Part shown: piece by piece, positions 61,623-64,000 of the stretch
How the letters are laid out: each line of letters starts with the position of its first letter
Position numbering within the stretch: position 1 is the first letter of the stretch
From: Azospirillum fermentarium
GTDB taxonomy: Bacteria > Pseudomonadota > Alphaproteobacteria > Azospirillales > Azospirillaceae
DNA length: 64,000 bases
Assembly (NCBI RefSeq): GCF_025961205.1
Contig: NZ_JAOQNH010000003.1
Span: 1 to 64,000 of the forward strand
Direction: 5' to 3'
Made by a program: the position numbers and the translations under genes
Notes under the pieces: model-generated
What the model saw: only the letters and a program-made list of their open reading frames with translations
Databases searched by the model: none
What the model was told of the DNA's origin: nothing

Positions 61623-62510
61623 TCACCCCTTCAGGAAGTCGATGTGGATGCGGTTGAAGGTGTCGGGGTCTTCGTGCTGGGGCCAGTGGCCGCAGTTCTC
61701 CATCACCACGAACCGGCTGTTGGGCACCAGATTGGCCAGCCGCTGCCCCACCTCCACCGACGCGGTGGGATCGTGGGTGGTCCACAGCACCAGCGTTTCC
61801 GCCTGGATGCGGCTCAGTTCGTCCTCGGTCAGCAGGTTGCGGACGCGCACCTCCATATCCTGCAGGCACATGATGCGTTCCATCGCGTGCGCCATGCCGG
61901 GCAGGCGATAGACGCCGAAGCGTGCCTCCACCAGATCCTCGGTGACGATGGACGGGTCGAGCATCAGGAATTCCAGCCGCTTGCGCGTCGCCTCGCGGTC
62001 GGGCGCACGCACGGCGGCGAGGCTGAGGGTGCGCAGACGCTCCATCACCTTGGGGTCGGCGATCATGCCGCCGGCGGTGTTCAGCACCAGCTTGTCGATG
62101 CGCTCGGGATAGCGGGCCGCGAACCGCGCCGCCACCCAGCCGCCCAGGGATTCGCCCGACAGATGGATCTTTTCTTCACCGATGGCGTCGATGACATCCT
62201 TCAGGTGCTCGACGTAATCGTCGATCTCGTAATTGCGGTCGGGCTTGTCGGTGAAGCCGTGGCCCAGCATGTCGATGGCCATCACGCGGAAGTGCTCGGC
62301 GTGCGGCAGGACGTTGCGCATATAGGCTTCCAGATGCCCGGCGATGCCGTGCAGCAGAATCAGCGTGCGCGGACCCGCCCCCGCCTCCAGCACGCGGGTG
62401 CGCACGCCGTTGGCGTTGACGTAGTGCAGCCGCACCTCGCCGCCGGCGATGGCCGACCACAGCGAGCGCAGTTCCGGTTGGGCCGCCGTTCCGGCCGCGG
62501 AATGGGACAT
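61623..62510 (-). CDS. mhpC: Meta-cleavage product C-C hydrolase (MhpC type)
   Basis: Alpha/beta hydrolase of 295 residues. The nucleophile is in SGESLGGWVA, the Asp in LWTTHDPTASV and the His in MENCGHWPQHEDP, the full triad of C-C bond hydrolases. The oxyanion segment is ILLHGIAGHLEAY. It would split the yellow ring-cleavage product to release 2-hydroxypentadienoate for MhpD. GGGAGGAAGG precedes the ATG. It is the first gene of the run; the extradiol dioxygenase gene itself is not in the window. Confidence 0.88.
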   Translation of the reverse strand: MSHSAAGTAAQPELRSLWSAIAGGEVRLHYVNANGVRTRVLEAGAGPRTLILLHGIAGHLEAYMRNVLPHAEHFRVMAIDMLGHGFTDKPDRNYEIDDYVEHLKDVIDAIGEEKIHLSGESLGGWVAARFAARYPERIDKLVLNTAGGMIADPKVMERLRTLSLAAVRAPDREATRKRLEFLMLDPSIVTEDLVEARFGVYRLPGMAHAMERIMCLQDMEVRVRNLLTEDELSRIQAETLVLWTTHDPTASVEVGQRLANLVPNSRFVVMENCGHWPQHEDPDTFNRIHIDFLKG

Positions 62511-62615
62511 GAACCTTCCTCCCAAGGGGCGTTTTTCACGATGCGCGCCAAGATGAAGAAGGGACGCCGGACGGCGCCAATACATAATCCTTTGCTTATT
62601 CAGACGTGAAATATC

Positions 62616-63503
62616 TTAATCTTTGTGCAGCGCACGCTTCACCAGATCGACGAACCCGCTGAGGGCGGGAAAGTCCCGGTCGCGGCTGCGCACCATCGCC
62701 AGTTCCACCGACGGGGCGGAGCCGGCCAGCGGGCGGGTGGTGACGTTCTTGAACACCAGATGCTCGGCGTAATCGGGCAGCAGCCCGAAGCCGATGCCCA
62801 TGCCGATGAGCGTCAGCAGCGTCAGCACGTTCTCCACATCCTGGATGGGGCGAAGCTGCACGCCCATGGCCCGGCAATGGGCCTCGGTGATCTCGGACAG
62901 GTTGCCGGCATGGTTGGGCGCCACCCGCAGATAGGGAAAGGGGGCCAGCGCCTCCAGCGGGATCTCGGCAAGCTGGGAAAGCTCATGATTCTCTGGTAGG
63001 ACCACCACGATCTTTTCCAGCAAGACCACATCGTGGATCAGGGTCGTCTCGTCCACGGGAAGCCGCATGAAGGCCACATCGATACTGCCGTTTTCCAGGG
63101 CAGCGAGCTGTTCACCGGTGGTCATGTGCCGCAATTCCACCTGAGTATCGGGATATTGGGCACGGATACCGGACAGAACGCTGGGAAAGATCTTCACCTC
63201 CGCCGACGGCAGGAAGCCGATGGCCAGCCGGGTCTGTTCCGGCTGGGCGGCGCGGCGCGCCATGGTCACCGCCCGCTGGGTCTGGGCCATGACCAGCCGC
63301 GCCTCGTCCAGAAAGGCGCGTCCGGCGGCGGTGAGCGCCACGCGGCGCTTGGTCCGTTCCAAGAGCGGGGTTCCCACCTCGTCTTCCAGATCGCGGATTT
63401 GCTGGCTGAGCGACGGCTGGGCCGTGCGGAGCCGTTCGGCGGCGCGGGTGAAGTTGAGTTCCTCAGCCACGGCGATGAAATAGCGGATGTGCCGGAGTTC
63501 CAT
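62616..63503 (-). CDS. LysR-family regulator, HcaR-like
   Basis: Regulator of 295 residues that begins [20 protein letters not shown], nearly as in E. coli HcaR, with [37 protein letters not shown]. The effector domain has [19 protein letters not shown] and [23 protein letters not shown]. HcaR activates the 3-phenylpropionate/cinnamate dioxygenase operon. Here it is divergent from an HcaE-like gene (63646), supporting the same role. The ATG at 63503 starts the conserved N-terminus; a GTG at 63524 is upstream. Downstream on the same strand, after 105 bp, comes mhpC. Confidence 0.85.
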   Translation of the reverse strand: MELRHIRYFIAVAEELNFTRAAERLRTAQPSLSQQIRDLEDEVGTPLLERTKRRVALTAAGRAFLDEARLVMAQTQRAVTMARRAAQPEQTRLAIGFLPSAEVKIFPSVLSGIRAQYPDTQVELRHMTTGEQLAALENGSIDVAFMRLPVDETTLIHDVVLLEKIVVVLPENHELSQLAEIPLEALAPFPYLRVAPNHAGNLSEITEAHCRAMGVQLRPIQDVENVLTLLTLIGMGIGFGLLPDYAEHLVFKNVTTRPLAGSAPSVELAMVRSRDRDFPALSGFVDLVKRALHKD

Positions 63504-63604
63504 GCCGGCATTAAGACGTGGCACGTCTTTTTATGCAAGGAACAAAATATTTCACCCCCACAGCCTTTGCGGACATTTTCAGCCCACGAGCCAAAAAATC
63601 CCAA

Positions 63605-63629
63605 CCAACGGTACCTGGCCAACGGTACC
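63605..63629. promoter_or_regulatory. Direct repeats in the hcaR-hcaE divergent region
   Basis: CCAACGGTACC occurs twice with a 14-bp period (63605-63615 and 63619-63629), just upstream of the ribosome site of the Rieske gene. They may be part of a LysR-type activator site. They are very close to the start codon, so a repressor or leader function is also possible. Confidence 0.35.
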
Positions 63630-63645
63630 AGGAGGAGACAGCCCG

Positions 63646-64000
63646 ATGGGCGACCGTATCGATGTGCAGAGCCTGGTGAACGCCCGTTCGGGCACCGTCA
63701 CCCCGGCCATCTACAGCGACCCGGACATCTACACGCTGGAACTGGAACGCATCTTTGCGCGAAGCTGGCTGTTCCTGGTCCACGAGAGCATGATCCCCAA
63801 GGCCGGCGATTTCTTCACCACCTTCATGGGCGAAGACCCGGTGATCGTGGTGCGGCAGAAGGACGGCGGCATCGTCGCCTTCCTCAACCAATGCCGCCAC
63901 CGCGGCATGAAATTGTGCCACGCCGACAGCGGCAACACCCGCGCCTTCACCTGCGCCTATCACGGCTGGGCCTTCGGCCTGGACGGCGGCCTGACCATGG
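63646..64000 (+). CDS. hcaE: Rieske ring-hydroxylating dioxygenase alpha subunit, 3'-truncated by the window edge
   Basis: The first 118 residues of an aromatic-ring dioxygenase large subunit are present. The Rieske [2Fe-2S] motif is visible: CRH ([10 protein letters not shown]) and, downstream, CAYHGW, giving Cys-x-His and Cys-x2-His. The order [31 protein letters not shown] followed by FLNQCRH is very close to HcaE, the 3-phenylpropionate/cinnamate dioxygenase subunit. AGGAGG stands ten bases before the ATG. The catalytic iron domain lies beyond the window, so substrate assignment rests on the N-terminal similarity and the mhp genes next door. Confidence 0.85.
   Translation, partial: MGDRIDVQSLVNARSGTVTPAIYSDPDIYTLELERIFARSWLFLVHESMIPKAGDFFTTFMGEDPVIVVRQKDGGIVAFLNQCRHRGMKLCHADSGNTRAFTCAYHGWAFGLDGGLTM

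Overview
The window is high-GC, gene-dense DNA from an alphaproteobacterium, most likely a member of the Rhodospirillales/Azospirillaceae (Azospirillum-like). This placement is inferred from protein family make-up: nitrate-sensing chemoreceptors, an ffh-rpsP-rimM-trmD-rplS operon, an RPA-type initiator with iterons, and phenylacetate and phenylpropanoid catabolism. No rRNA, tRNA or CRISPR array was recognised.

Layout. (1) 1-8.1 kb: 3' part of an AMP nucleosidase gene, an enoyl-CoA hydratase-like gene, lrgAB with a divergent LysR regulator, a repeat of about 147 bp in 2.3 copies, a Fic protein and a nitrate-sensor-type chemoreceptor. (2) 8.3-13 kb: the housekeeping operon ffh-rpsP-rimM-trmD-rplS (minus strand) ending in a strong terminator, then an SDR protein. 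(3) 13.1-21 kb: a plasmid-type replication and partition region. It holds a degenerate HNH protein, repA, iteron arrays on both sides of repA, a two-component system, an archaeal-type lumazine synthase and parAB with palindromes at each end. SRP and ribosome genes this close to an iteron origin suggest a chromid, or a chromosome that has absorbed a plasmid origin. (4) 21-31.8 kb: small and accessory genes: a GlcG/HbpS-like protein, an XRE/membrane-protein pair, a DUF1835 protein, a DUF4130/radical-SAM pair, a complete ISAs1-family insertion with a 10-bp target duplication, a Zn/Cd/Pb ATPase with a MerR regulator, an RlpA lipoprotein and several tiny membrane proteins. (5) 31.8-37 kb: an M20 amidohydrolase with a polar amino-acid-type ABC importer and an RpiR regulator, then a GAF-GGDEF cyclase. 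(6) 38.3-57.3 kb: an SDR protein, an IclR regulator and a complete phenylacetate-type CoA-thioester cluster (paaY, paaX, reductase, diiron oxygenase, paaN, paaG, paaH, paaI, paaK, thiolase, livKHMGF-type ABC importer, second enoyl-CoA hydratase). (7) 57.4-64 kb: a soluble chemoreceptor and an hca/mhp-type cluster (mhpE, mhpF, mhpD, mhpC, hcaR-like regulator and the start of an hcaE-like Rieske dioxygenase).

How the genes work together. In the paa cluster, PaaK makes the CoA thioester, an oxygenase attacks the ring, PaaG isomerises, PaaN handles the ring-opened aldehyde, and PaaH, a hydratase and a thiolase complete beta-oxidation. The genes for the usual multisubunit ring epoxidase PaaABCDE are absent. 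In their place sits a single R2-like diiron protein with a separate [2Fe-2S]/FAD reductase, divergent from paaN across a regulatory region with ATGATACGT half-sites. The ABC importer in the same run has an ATPase fused to an N-terminal hemerythrin domain, an unusual architecture that could connect uptake to oxygen or iron. These two observations are the best candidates for an undescribed system. The hca/mhp genes would convert phenylpropionate-like compounds, through meta-cleavage, to pyruvate and acetyl-CoA.
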